From assembly GCA_030272585.1 (NCBI GenBank), contig BSYQ01000008.1, positions 5,642,001-5,706,000 of the forward strand: DNA of 64,000 bases, written 5' to 3'. Each line of letters begins with the position of its first letter. The stretch's first letter is position 1. Origin of the DNA: Bryopsis sp. KO-2023. Taxonomy: Eukaryota; Chlorophyta; Ulvophyceae; Bryopsidales; Bryopsidaceae. Below are positions 25,355-37,790 of this stretch, one piece after another. A program made the position numbers and the translations under genes. The notes beneath the pieces are model-generated. The model was not told where the DNA came from, made no database searches, and saw nothing but the letters and a program-made list of their open reading frames with translations.

Positions 25355-25707
25355 TGCGTCTGGAGTTTTAGAAAAGCTCCTGAGCCTCCCAAGAAATTCG
25401 TCCCTTGTTGGCGATCTGTGGCGTTTTTTCTTCCATTGTATTATATGGGGGGTGATCAAAGTGATGGTGCAGTAAATGGTTCATTTGGGGAAACGAGGTT
25501 TCGAAAAACCACAATGATTGGGTCGAAACTTTCACGAAGGCGAAGCTGCATTTTATCATTCCTTGTCGGGTCGTTACACCATCCATGGATATTATCCTAC
25601 TGTATTTTTTGCAACTAAGATTCTCCACAACAGATATTAATGAGGATAACTATTTGGGTGAAATTCGCCTTGCGAATTCTTTTGGGGCAACCCCCCCCCC
25701 TCCTTAT

Positions 25708-26564
25708 ATATACTTACTCTGTCCGGGAATAACTGTCCACTTATGTTTGGGGTTACAGTTCACGAGTGAGACATCCAATTGATGTGAAATTTTGTGGCCA
25801 GCATCTCTGATACACGCAGATGAAGCCCACAAAATTTCAGATCCATTGGTTTAGAGGCTGCGATGCAGTGGCTCCGAAACCAGAAACGAAGCAAAACCTC
25901 GATTTTCACTTCGACGACTTTTACAATTTGCATACTAAAATTGATTCAAAATTGTAAGATACTGTTATAAAGCAACAATATAGACTTCATATAGTGTATC
26001 CCCACCTGGCCTCTCGTGTAATGCGTTTGGCATTCCGTATCATAATCCCATTTTCTAGGCAGCTTGGTCACTTTCGCTCCTATTTTCGAGCGAACTGGCG
26101 CGCAAAGGTCTCTTGAGTTGCGTTCATGACGTTTGCGAGGTCGAGGTGGAGTTCGCGCGTTGCGCCGCTATTTTCGGTTTCAGAGGTCGACTTTCCCTCG
26201 GTTTTATAGTCGTCACGACTACTGAACGACGACATCGTGCTTTACTCACTGGTTCAATTACGACGAAATTTTGTGAGCTCGCCACAGAACATCTAAAGAA
26301 TGTGTTCACAAAAGTTTGTGGCAAACGATGAACGTTTGACGTGTCAAAACGTTCACAGGGAGGTGAAAATCGAGGTTTTGCTTCGTTTCTGGTTTCGGAG
26401 CCACTGCATCGCAGCCGCTAAACCAATGGATCTGAAATTTTGTGGGCTTCATCTGCGTGTATCAGAGATGCTGGCCACAAAATTTCACATCAATTGGATG
26501 TCTCACTCGTGAACTGTAACCCCAAACATAAGTGGACAGTTATTCCCGGACAGAGTAAGTATAT
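25708..26564. mobile_element. Long-TIR MITE, copy 2
   Basis: Same family as 15329-16206: ends ATATACTTACTCTGTCC and its exact complement, 200-bp inverted arms and an alignable 460-bp centre (shared TTTTCGAGCGAACTGGCG and GGTTTTATAGTCGTCACGA). Its two arms match each other better than copy 1's do, suggesting a younger insertion. No coding capacity. Confidence 0.8.
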
Positions 26565-29500
26565 CATTTGTGGGTGATATTTCAAGGCGGACGGCAACCG
26601 AAAGATTAAGTGGGCATATATTATGTTCCATCATTTTATACAACATATTGTACAACATATTGTATCGAATTATCAGTGGTTAAGCAAAGCAAAATTCTGA
26701 ACACACCACAATGTACCAACTTATTTAAAAAGAACCTCCCCACACCCAAACAAAAAAAAAAAGGCATGCATGCCAAAATCCTATTATTACAAGAACTTCT
26801 TTTTTCATCCCCAACTTACAATGCTGGTCGGCACCCCCCCTCCATGGAGGAGAGGTTTCCAGATTGCAAAACAAAACTTGCCTCTGCAATTTTCTTTTTT
26901 TTCTTTCGAAAGCCCTTCCCCTCTTTTTTCCTCAAAAACAAAACACGATTTTCATTCTTTTTCTTTTTCCAAGGAAAAAAAATTGCCAGGGGATTTCAAG
27001 AAAAAAGGCGTTCTATTATATATATTTCGGGGGGCAATGCAGGAAGAATGTTTCATTCATTCTGAGTAAAAACTAAAACTCACTGCTTCCTACAAAAAGG
27101 CATGAACACACCCGAAATTAAACCAGAGTCCCCGACCTGCCAACCTTTCCTTTTCCCTCATTGCTGTTTTTTTGTTTTTTTTTCAAAACAACCCCTTTTT
27201 TCCCACCCAACCCCCTGCCTTCCGAAATACAATTCTCTGTCATCCCGACTCCAACGCAAATACTAGAATTCTCCGGCACCCGTCCGGATTTCCACAGGGG
27301 AGGGTCCCCGATTAAAAGAAAAAAAAAAAGATCAAAACAAAACACTTTTTTTCACTTTTCTTCTTTCGAAAAGAAAAATCAAAAAAACAGATGGAGTGAA
27401 AATCACAGAAAGTGGCTGTCAGGCACTCTTCCAGTTACAACATATTACTCCCTTTTTCGTATCGTATAAAACTCCCAAATTTTTGTTTTTCGTTTTTTTT
27501 TTTTGAACCCCTCCATCTTCCAACCTTTTTCCCCAAAACCCCTTTTGTCCCTTTTTTTCCTTTCCACCCCATTTCCCCTTATCACGATATCACACATTTT
27601 TCCTTAAATATCACTTTTTCTTTTCTTTTTTGGATTTTCCCTCCTCTTCACGTGAACTTTGTTTGAGAAATCAAAAAGAGAGCCAAAATTAAAATTAAAA
27701 TTAGCGAAAAATAAAAAGCCCCACTGCCGTTCTGTTCGCACACAGATTTAAAAAACCACCACAGTTTTTTTTTTCCATTGCATCCCATTGAAGGGATGCC
27801 AAAATAACAGACAAAGAAAAACACCCTGTTGTTTTTTGTTTTGTTTTTTTTTCCGATGAAAAGTTAGAAAAGAAAGAAAAAAGAAAAAGAAAAACCAACA
27901 AGAAAAAACACACGCATATGTTTTCTTTTTGAAAACTCTTTTTGAGCACCAGGGGAAATACTGGATATAGGAAAAAGGAATCTCCAAGGAAATATTCAGC
28001 AAATAAGCCATACAACACTCCATGGATTGTTTTTCATTTCCCCTGCATTGGGCCATTGTTTCTCACTCTTTTCCTCATTCTCTTTCTCACTCTTTCTGGC
28101 AAGGCATGATTTTCCTGACCATTTTCACACAAAAAAAGAGTTCCTTTTTTTTCCTTCCCATTTTTATCTTTTTTTTCCATCAAAACTCTTTTTCATTGAA
28201 ATCCCCCCTTCCCTTTAATAACACAAACATAGATTGCCTCTTCTGTTTTGTTTCCTTTTTTGTTTTTTTTTTTCAATGAGTAGCTGCTGGAAAAGAGCAA
28301 AAAAAACATCCTCTTACTTTGTAGCACACACATTTCCCTGCATACGATTTTACAAATTTTTCAAAGCCACCCCAAGACAAACTGTCTGTGTAACCCTTCC
28401 CTCCCCACACCCACTTTTTCTTTGAAACACAAATTTACCACTCTACATAGAGCCACGACGAAAAAACACCCCCCCTCCCCTCTTTTTTCCCAAAAACAAC
28501 CCTTTATATTATATATATATATGTATATTTACACACCTGTTGACTCTGTGTAACAACCGGCTTTTGAAAAAGACATGACCCCAACCAATCTTTCCTGGCG
28601 TATTTTTTTTCCTTCAAAATATGTGATTGAAACCGAAAAAAACACCCTTCCACCCCATCCCACCACACACACACATATATATATATATATATCATTCCAT
28701 TTACACTTATCTTTTTTCCCCCAAAACCCCTTTTTTTTCCGTCAAAAAACACTGGTCCATATATTGCGAATTGAGTAACCCAAACCGGTGTCAAAAAACC
28801 CATCCAAATGCTACAAGAGTTGATATAATGATCGCGATAACAAAATAAAATCACGCATTGGACGATTTGAAGGGGAAAAAAAAGAGAAAGAGATATTTTC
28901 GTCGCCTCACCTAACACCTACAATTTGTATAGAACAACGCCAATGACCATATATATATATGATATTTTTTTTGTTGAGTAGGAAAAGAAAAATATAACAA
29001 ATCGAAACCAAATAAACCAAGAAACAAAAAGGAAGAAGAAAAAAAAAACCAAAAGCGGAAAAAAAAATACCATAAAAAGATAAAGTCGCCCACCATAACA
29101 ATACATATGTATATTATATGTCAAGAATTTTCTGTGTATCGTGTGCCATCCTTCACTAGATAATAAATCCCAAGCAAAAAAAAACCGAGCTTGTTTGTGC
29201 TGTGCAATATCCTCCATGTATACGTTGTAAGCTTCTTTTTTTTCCCTTTTCTTTCTCTCCTTTTTTTTCCTTTTTCTTTTCTTTTTTTTTTTGCACCATC
29301 CGACCATCATCCTCCATTTGTCATTTCGTTCCCCCAGCCACAAAACCCTGTTTCAAAATCAAGAAACAAGAAAAAAAATAGGGGCCAGACGAAATGGCGA
29401 AATACAAAAAAAAAGATGCGCGTCACAAGCGTGCATGTACTTTTCCCCCCAAACCAAAATCCCTGCTGAAGAACATACCCCCAACAATTTATCGGGAAAA

Positions 29501-30277
29501 CGAAGTCCCCACCAAACCCCTGTTTTTTGTTATCTTTGTTTTTTTACCCCCCAAAATTCCCTTCATCAGGGAACCTCCATTTTTGTTGGGACTGGGTGAT
29601 ATATATGTTTTTTTTTATGTAGATTTTTTTTTTCAATTGCAACCACCAAAACCCTTCTTCCAAACGCGTATGATACGAAAACAGTTTAGACAGGAGAAAA
29701 AACAGCGGCCTTGCAAAAAACCCCACACCGAATTGACATGCGACAATCGGTTTCTTATTAGTGGGTAGGGGCTGGAATATTTATGTTTTTGTGTTGTTTT
29801 TTTTCTTCCCAAATGATACACCCAAAAAAACCTCCCTCACTGCCCTTGCAAAAAATCACAGGGAAAAGATAAGGGGGGAAGCACAATTTTGTCTTTTCTT
29901 TTCTCTCTCTTTCTCTCTTTTTTTTTGCATATCTTTTTGCAACAAAGAAATCCATTTTTCCTTTTTCTTTCTCTCTCTTTCTCACTTTTCTCAACCTATA
30001 TCTTACTCTCTGTTTTTGTTTCTTTTTTTCCTTTTTCCTTTCTTTTCAAAAGACGTGCTACTCTTTTAACAACCTTGATACTTTTTTTTTCCGTGTCGGC
30101 TGAAATCACCAACGATATAATGAAACTGCTTTAGATTTTGGATTTGAGAGATCACGTCCAATTAGAAAAACCCTGGGACCCTAGTACGTCTTTTTTTCTT
30201 TTTTCCTCTTTCTTTAGCGAACACTTGCTGTTCTCGTTCTCTATTTTCTTAATGAAACATTTTCCCCGCCCCCCCTT
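26565..30277. other. Gene-free, G-depleted low-complexity region
   Basis: About 3.7 kb dominated by runs of T, C and A on the plus strand (TTTTTTTCC, CTTTTTT, CCCCC) with very little G, plus simple repeats such as (AC)n(AT)n at 28665-28692. Open frames here are composition artefacts (Phe/Lys-rich). It lies just downstream of the G3BP-like gene's stop, so a long 3' UTR could cover its right end. Confidence 0.6.
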
Positions 30278-32701
30278 TTAGGCGGACCTTCGCGGGGCTG
30301 GGGGAATACCAGATCGAGGTGCTGGAGGAGACCCAGAAGAAGTGGGGGCAGCTGGCACCGGGGTCATAGGAGGGCTCGAGGTCGACTCTTGTCTGGGATA
30401 CCTCGGCTCAACATAAACCCTCTTTCCTTGAACGACAGCTCCCTTCTGGATGGCGTTTGTTGCCGAGGCAGCGTTCTCAAAAATCACGAAGGAGTAGCAT
30501 CCATTGCGGCCATCGCGGACCTGAAAGTTAATAAAACCGGCATCAGATACACACAACTCCACCTCCCAACTCAAAAACGACCAAATCTCCCAACTCAAAA
30601 ACAATCACAAACATTAACATAATGAGTCACAGTGGTGGGCTCCGATATGGTGAGAAAAGTTACTTGGATTCCTTCAGCTCCTCCGAGAATGGGTCCAAAG
30701 GGTGCAAACGCTTCAGCCACATCGTCAGCCTGAATGCCGAAGGGCAACCTGGCGATGAACACCCCATGACCGGGGGGAGCCTGCAGAATCCTGGGGTCGC
30801 TACCCATCGACAACGAACGGCGCCTCTCTGGGCGAACAGGAGGTGGCGCCATGCCCATGTTCATGCTCACGCTCATTTCCCTGTAGTGGCCCCTTCCAAT
30901 CGGCATAGGACCCCTGAACTGAGGGGGCATCGCCATAGGAGGCAACGGGGGCATAGGGAGACCTCCAGTCACAGGAACAGGCATATGCCTGGCCATGGGT
31001 CTTGCCCCATGCATGGGGGGAAGGCCGCCGGCCATGTATGTGCCTTGATTGTTGTGCTCATCCTCGGAGTCTGATGATTTCACCCCGTCGGTAAGGTGGG
31101 GGTCGGCCTCATGGGCGGGAGGCGTGCAAGTTTGAATATCGTTTCTGGAGTTGGTCGACACCGGGGTGGCGAAACGGTGAGCGTCGCTGAATTGTCCGAT
31201 CATCATTCCACCAGAGGCATCGCTCTCCGTCCTCGGGGTTGTTGGGGACATTTGTCCATCTGTCCCCTCCCCAGCAAGTATTTTCTGCAGGCAGACACAC
31301 CACAACAACTCCCATGTCAGACTCACATGCATGGTACTCTTCTCAATTGACTTCACAAGTTTTTAACCGGCTATTTTTGGCACAAGGAAATCCATTATGT
31401 GGAAAATGCAACAGACGAGCAAGCGGTAACAATGGGAAAAAAAGACAGCGTCGCTGGGTGAAACACTATCTTTAGTCATATGCGCGAACCCCAACTAACA
31501 ATAACGATAGAGCAGGTACAAGACAACTGGCCCGAGGCCCCCTTCTTGTTTGCCCTACCGCTACCTCGTTCCCGTGCGCGTCGAAGCATTGAATCATCGG
31601 CGACGACTGGCTCTTTCCAAGGACGTGTACAGTATCCGTTCGAATGTAAAACCCGTTCTCCTGGGGGGAAAGGAGCAACGCCTGAGTGAAGACTCGCTCC
31701 TCGTCGAAGCTCTGCGAAAAAAAAACAATGAACAGAAACACCTCAGCAACAGGTCCGGTCCCCGACAGCAGAAACCTCCACAGTATGTATTTTCGTTTAC
31801 GTACATAACGTAGTGCGCTCTAGAGTCAATGTATCGACACGGAGGCCAGAAAACACAGAGTATACAGGGCTACTTCTTCTAGGGGAGCGAGCACCCATAT
31901 GCATTTCCAAAGCGACCGGAGAGTGCAGGCCCCTTGTTCGGCATTGTTACCTTACGAGACATCGTCCCCGTTATTAGGAGCAGCACGCTCCCTTCCACCG
32001 TAAACTGCGGTACCGAAGAATCCACCTTAACGTCGACCTCCGCGTACAGAGACTTGAGGAGCTCTTGAACAGACTGTAACCAGCAAAAACAAACACTCCG
32101 TTGAGAATGAGAAATCTTTTTTTTCCCAACCTCATTATTTCCGACACTCAGCCGATAAGAAACCCATGCACACGAAACTACAGCTGCATTCCAGGGCGCA
32201 GGTAGACTAGCTTAAGCCCGGTGCGGGTGCTGAACTGAAAAACTCTCCCGGACTGATAAAAGAAAGACCTTGCTGCCCGGACGTCAGGGGGTGGGAGGGT
32301 CGAAAAAAGACGACACAGCAAAAGGACGCGAAAGAATGTGCTTGGGAGCGGAAGTGGCCTCACCTCCTCAGTGTCAGCTGTTTCCGTCATTGTTTTGCCT
32401 CCCACCATCATTTCAGACACGACGATCGTGCTCTCTGCCCCATAGAACTGGTGCAAGTACTCGTGGTGCGTGTTGAGAATATTGTAGTACAAACGCACGA
32501 ATTGCTTCGCCACCTGACGCAAAAGAAAACGCGGAAAACGGGTTCAGCTCCCAGGGAAAACACTGATAGACCGACTCAGAAGGTGCACAACAAGAAGCGA
32601 CAGCGAGATCCCGGGAGGGTCGAAGCGCAGCGACGGGAAAGACGTACGGATTCCTTGCTCACGCGGTGGGACGTTGAGTGCTTGGTCCCGCGGGCAGCCA
32701 T
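30278..32701 (-). CDS. G3BP-like RNA-binding protein: NTF2-like domain plus RRM
   Basis: Six exons join with phase 0 at every junction: 32701-32648, 32513-32364, 32073-31951, 31711-31565, 31284-30664 and 30520-30278 (TAA), 445 residues. Residues about 19-158 form an NTF2-like domain: FVRLYYNILNTHHEYLHQFY, SVQELLKSLYAEVDVKVDSS, LLLITGTMSRK, FTQALLLSPQENGFYIRTD. A Pro/Gly/Met-rich, partly acidic linker follows (159-330). An RRM (about 331-405) has RNP2-like VFIARLPF and RNP1-like RNGCYSFVIF, and the tail is Pro/Ser-rich. This is the architecture of Ras-GAP SH3-binding proteins, which bind mRNA and nucleate stress granules in the cytoplasm. Length is in the normal family range. Some introns near the start are short (84-134 nt). 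All parts look intact. Confidence 0.92.
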
Positions 32702-33186
32702 CTTTGAATACTCCGCCTTTCCCTACTGAAGGTTTTTTTTTCTATCGGTTGATCACTCCCTTCCTCGACTGCCACTGGTGCTGGGGAACAGAACGGCGCG
32801 CTGAACTGATTTGTGGGATGGCGTTCGTTCGACCACCAGGCCTATTTGAGGTGTCGCCCGTGGTTTGTCAATGTGGGCAGTCCCATGGCGGACATGCAGC
32901 CCCGACATCGACAGATTGGCATGTGATTAGTGAGAAGCTTTTGGGACGTTCCGACAGCAACCAGGCGAATGCAGCCTCAAAGTTTCACACGATCCGTCAG
33001 ATCATCTGAATTGACGGGTGGGCGGCGGAAAGAAAACCAAGCCACCACCAGAAAACCACACCCAGATACGAAATTCGATCTCCTCCGAAGTTCAGAGCCG
33101 CCTGCTCTTGCTGGTCAAAGTTCTCTGTTGGTTTTGCAACGAGAGGGGGGCTGATTTGTCTGCTGGGGTACGAACTCCCCCCCCCC
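32702..33186. other. Region upstream of the G3BP-like gene
   Basis: Presumed promoter of the minus-strand G3BP-like gene. A plus-strand open frame from ATG 32818 (MAFVRPPGLFEVSPVVCQCG) runs to a stop at about 33009, but without splice signals or similarity I recognise. It ends at the CACTA element border. Confidence 0.3.
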
Positions 33187-35182
33187 CACTGGCGTCACAG
33201 AATCGCTTTTCCGAAGCGATTCCGAGGTGTTCGGCAAAACTTTTCCGAAGTGTTCGGGAGTGGACAAAAATCTTCCGAACACTTCCGAAAATCTCAGCCA
33301 CTTCGGAAATGTCACGTGTCTCTGTTCGCCGATACCTCGATAAATCAGCAGAGAGGGTGAGTCAGGCTCTCCGAGGTTTTTCCGAAGTTTCGTCCGAATC
33401 TGAAAAGTGATTCCATAATGAGTCGTTCTCGCAGAAATCAGTTTTTGTTTGTTCTTAAATTAGAAATTGCGACAATGGAGTGTCGATTATAGTCGTTCAC
33501 AACAAGGAAATGCACAGCATTCAAAACAAATTCATTTCAAATTGTTACATTTACCACCACATACATTCTTTATCTTGCGCAAGGGCCCTAGCCCTTCCCC
33601 ACAAACCAAACATGATCTCCCTACCCACGATGCCTTCACTTCTACCCACTAACTCAAATTCAGGCAAAAAAAACTGTTCACTCCCATCTGCCCTGCATCA
33701 GCTTGGAACACAGTTCACAATTTTCATCCAATCTCACAATCTCCATTGGCTGCTCATGCCGTCATCATAAGGTTACTCAACTGATATTACTTCAGAGGCC
33801 ATTCACAGATCCCGTAATGTAAGTCATGGTTCCTTATGCTTGTTCTAATAAGATGGTATGTGCACAGATCACAGTGTCCTTTTTCAAGTTCCAAGGTTTC
33901 CAATTTTCAATCATTCTCACACTTTCCAGTATGGCTGGGTGAGGCATCTTTTTGTTTTAAAAACTTCTGTAACTTTTGGAATCCTTGCTAAGATTGGAAA
34001 ATTGGTTTTGGGGAATCACACCCCAACCACTGCCTCCCCCACCATCGAGAAAAAAAATAATCAAACAGCTTCTGTACTTGACAGAAGCTGTCAAAAGACG
34101 TTTTTGCCAGGGTTTTTTTCCAACTGTGATTGTGTTGACAAGGCCATTGGATATGTTTCTTGCACTTTTGGAGGGGTTCTATGTATTAGATATGCACTTA
34201 ATCAATTGCTTATACAAACTCAAAATCCTAGGATCAAAAATGTATCTGATTTCCATAAATTTAGAATAGAACGCACACAGGAAAATGAAAAAGAATTCAG
34301 CAGAAATGATTTCGGAAAGCACCTGTCTGGGATGTGAGTTCAACAGATTTGAAATGATCTGCACCGGTGTGTCATATGCTCCTTTATTGCCTGAACATAT
34401 TTACGAAGACGATCTCAGAGCCATCCTTCCTCCTCAAGAAATCTTGCTGAACGCATCAGGAACTCTGCCAACCTCAGAATTGGTTGAAGAAGCAAGAAAA
34501 ATAAAGACCAAACAAGAAAAAAACTTTTTTTCCCCTTAGAAATTCCTTCATGTGCTTGTTCACAGTTGAGACAAAGATCAGACACCAATTGAGGAAAGCA
34601 ACGTACTTCTTTAACCTAGCACCAACCTTCTTTAGTGACGCCAAAGAAAAACCTTCGTGCCATGGCTCGCTCGTCTCCAGGCGATAGAGCTCGAATGCCC
34701 AGCGCAGGCAGCGGGGGGTCCAAACAGTGGTTAATGCCCCCCTGCCACAGCTTTGACGGCGCACATCGCCTATGTCATCGTCTACTGCGTTCGCCACCGG
34801 CTACGTTCGCCGTCGGATATCGAGGGGAAAATCCACTTAGGCGAAGCGGGCGCCTCAAGGCTTTCGCACCCATGGTCGTGGGTGAACTGGGGGCTTACCG
34901 AATACGGCCACTTCACAGTCTTCGCAACAAGAGTTTCAAGGACGGTATGTCAGACTCCCAAGTATGACAAAGGCCAAAACCGATTAATCGTTCTCCGTGA
35001 GCCGTGTATCGTGGATCGCAACTCGGAATAATTCTTCAACGACATCGGGCATCCTCGGAAAAGTTCGGAAAAGTTCGGAGCGTGTTTGGAGTGTTTGTGG
35101 AGTTCGGAAAACACTTTTCCGAACTAGATTTTCTACTCCGAGGCACTTTTGAAGTTCGGAGGAAAATTCTGTGACGCCAGTG
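33187..35182 (+). mobile_element. CACTA-type (CMC/En-Spm) non-autonomous transposon
   Basis: 1,996 bp bounded by a perfect 17-bp inverted repeat, CACTGGCGTCACAGAAT, flanked on both sides by CCC (3-bp target duplication, though the site is a C run). Both subterminal regions (33204-33410 and 35030-35165) are packed with TTCCGAA / TTCGGAA motifs, at least five per end and in both orientations. Terminal CACTR, 3-bp duplications and clustered subterminal repeats are the signature of CACTA elements (family knowledge). No transposase domain seen inside. Confidence 0.75.
33858..34967 (+). pseudogene. Probable captured gene fragments inside the CACTA element
   Basis: Two open stretches: 33858-34337 (YGWVRHLFVLKTSVTFGILA ... 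) and 34754-34951, which reads LTAHIAYVIVYCVRHRLRSP ... WSWVNWGLTEYGHFTVFA up to an ACG|GTATGT donor after a CCACAG acceptor-like site. The second is more GC-rich than the surrounding AT-rich DNA and has a splice-flanked exon look, consistent with host sequence captured by a transposon. Parent gene not identified. Confidence 0.35.
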
Positions 35183-35722
35183 CCCCCCGACGCATTACCA
35201 AAAGGAAATTGTAGTGAAGGTTGGAAGCCTTCTACGGTACATCCATATCGACAATACAGAGATGCAAGGAAATGAAAAAATGGTGGGAAACTGCACTTCC
35301 TTGAAAATATGTATAGCAAACGAAACAGGAATGCTGTTGCGGAGCAGGATCGCAACTCGGTTTAGTAAGGAAGGAAAATCTGTTGTATTTCAACGTCTGC
35401 AGGAGGCACTCCCGCCCCAGTCCAAACCGTGAGTCAAACAAGTACAGATTTCTCTGCTCCTATCACTTGTTCAGCAGTGGTGGCAAGACTGCCGACCACG
35501 AGCGTTACGCGATTGGTTTTTTGGCGTCTTCCTGCCAGCACTGGAAAAAAAATGGCGTTACGTTCCCTCTGAGGGGATTTCTTTGAGACGACCCGGATTT
35601 GGAAGCAGATCATTTCGATCAGTACGGTACTGTTTTGATGAGGTGAATTCCCGCCGCCTGTGCATTTGCGGGGTGTCAGCGACGGACGAGCGGGGAGTTG
35701 CGTTTTGGTGGCCAAAAAAAAA

Positions 35723-37471
35723 ATGCCTTTCAAGAGATACGTCCAGGTCGGCCGTTTGGCTGTGATCAACTACGGGCCTGATTACGGGCAGTTGGTGTTC
35801 ATCTCGGATGTTGTGGACGAGAACAGGGTAAGCTTTCTGTTCCTTTTTAAGGGATGGACGGTGGGGTGGGTTGGATGGATTCTTGACAATATACGCGCGC
35901 TCTTGCGCACTCGAGGGAATCCAGTTTTGTGTTTCGGGTAGAGCTTTGTTTTTTCTTGTTGGGGGACCTGATATTGTCACAAAGGAAAAGAAATTTCTAG
36001 GTTTTAGTCATCTCCTTCAAAGGACGTTCTTATGGGTGGTACCAGTTATTGTTGCTGTTGTATTTTTTGCCCAGTAGCCTTATGTTTTTTTGAAGGGCTT
36101 GATTTAGTTTTGGGAAGGACCTTGTGGTCTCCATTGAGGGTTTATTTTGCTTCTTTTTATCAAAGGTCAGAGTGAAATAAGATCAACAAATGTTTCTCTT
36201 GTTTAGCCACTGACAGTAAAGACTCTTTGTGGTGAAATCATTTACCGATAGGTATTGGTGGATAGCCCCACCTTTTTCAGCAGGAAGATGATCAATCTCA
36301 CGAGGTTGGAACTGACGGACTACACCATTGAGATCACTCGATTGTTCAGCAAGAAAAAGTTAAAAGAAGCTTTGGAGAGCGACGGTGCGTTTCTTCCTCC
36401 CTCCCCAACAAAGAAAATTAAAAAAAGAAAAAGAAGAAATCGATATTGATATTGCAGCAGTTCACCCCTCACCCGCCTTCCCCCTGCCATGTATTGGAAG
36501 TTGAGTTGGAAAATCAGTTTGTTTTTGTTTTTTTCTTAATTTGGTAGTTGAAGTGGAGGAAGCGATATCAGGGTATCAAGGTCGAAATAAGATATTTTTC
36601 TTGCAATAATTTAGAACGGAAAACTGTTCGTTTTTTTTTCAATAGATACAGTGGTAGGTAGTGAGGTTTTTTAGTTTCTGTGTTGAATTTAAGTATGTTA
36701 GTCAAACCCTCTCCAAAGATGGAACAGTGATTTTTTCAATTTTTTGGTGGATCGTTTTTTAATATTTTGCCTAGAAATTCTGTATGCATATTTGATTATT
36801 AATTTGATTATTAATTTTTTTCTTTTTTTTCTTTTTGGGGGGGGGGGGCTGGAAATAGAAAATAGATTTGTTTCTGAAAAAAAAAACTAAAAAACTATAG
36901 AAAAGTTAAACCACGTTCACTCTGTTGAAGAAAACGTTAAATTTCTAGAATCAGGAGGACAATCCCACCCCTTTGGCATAAAAAATAGATTTTTTTTTTT
37001 TCTCCAGGGGTTGCCAGACTGTATCTGAGTTTTTGGAAATTATAGGATTATTTGTGCAGTAAAATACTAGTGGCTCTGGATTTTATAAACAAAGGGGCTC
37101 GCTTTCTTATGTGATGACTAAACTGGTCTTTAATCCCCCCCCTCCCAAAAAAACAAACAAACTGGATATCCCTGGTTCTTGGCCGTCTTTTGGGTTTGCA
37201 AAGTACTTGCTGTCATATTTTTTAATTTGTCAACTAATCCTACTGCCTAAGCCATTTATGCAAACAATTAGTAAGCACCTTGTTTTTTTTGTCTCTTTCT
37301 TCTTTATTAGATGTGATCGCCAAATTCACAAAGTCCAACTGGGGCAAGAGGATGGCCAGCCAGAAGGCCAAGTCAGAGATGAACGATTTCGAGCGATTCC
37401 AAGCCCGAATGAAAAAGTCGGCCACCAAGAGGAAAATCAGAGCGATCGTGGAAAAGGAACAAGGCAGCTAA
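35723..37471 (+). CDS. RPL14: 60S ribosomal protein L14 (eL14)
   Basis: Three exons: 35723-35827 (35 codons), 36252-36384 and 37311-37471 (TAA), 132 residues, phases 0 and 1. The start [20 protein letters not shown] is the eL14 N-terminus, with the KOW-type SH3-like fold continuing through [16 protein letters not shown] and VLVDSP. The C-terminal helical basic part contains [20 protein letters not shown] and RFQARMKK, the eL14 signature block (W-x-x-K ... F-D/E-R-F). It is a structural component of the large cytosolic ribosomal subunit. Introns are 424 and 926 nt; the second carries long T and G runs. All family-conserved positions look intact. Confidence 0.97.
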
Positions 37472-37547
37472 ACAGAAAAACCCATACGTATCATTGCTTG
37501 AGGCCTGTTCAAATCCTTTCTGGTGGATAAGGTTTGGTTTTTTGTTT

Positions 37548-37790
37548 TGTTTTGGCTTGCTGAAAAGGTTCCCATGATATTGTGTGGTGGCTGTTCTGCG
37601 ACTCTCGGATGGAAGGCTGGATTCTTGTTTACCTGAAAAGAAAGGGGGGGGGGGATAGACAGAAACTGAGTGGAGGCTTTGGTGGTTCTCGGGTGGAGGT
37701 GACTGGGTTTTATCTTGAGGTGATTGGCTGATGGATTCGCTGGCCAGGGTGTGGTGGCTCCTTGTAATGTGGATTTTTCATGGAGGTTTC
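37548..37790. repeat. Dispersed repeat B, copy 1
   Basis: The block from GCTTGCTGAAAAGGTTCCCA through GACTCTCGGATGGAAGGC, then GGAGGTGACTGGGTTTTATC and ATGGATTCGCTGG, recurs in the same order at 59937-60108. Its first part also recurs at 52228-52275. It lies immediately downstream of RPL14. Confidence 0.6.

Noticed and set aside
27160-30130. Many Phe/Lys/Leu-rich open frames on both strands
   Set aside because: They follow T and A homopolymer runs, lack splice or start context and have no protein-like residue balance.
34724-34756. A 21-base GT-AG interval (GTTAATG...CCACAG) resembling a nucleomorph-size intron
   Set aside because: All supported introns in the window are 57 nt or longer; one short interval is likely chance, so I do not infer a nucleomorph or chlorarachniophyte.
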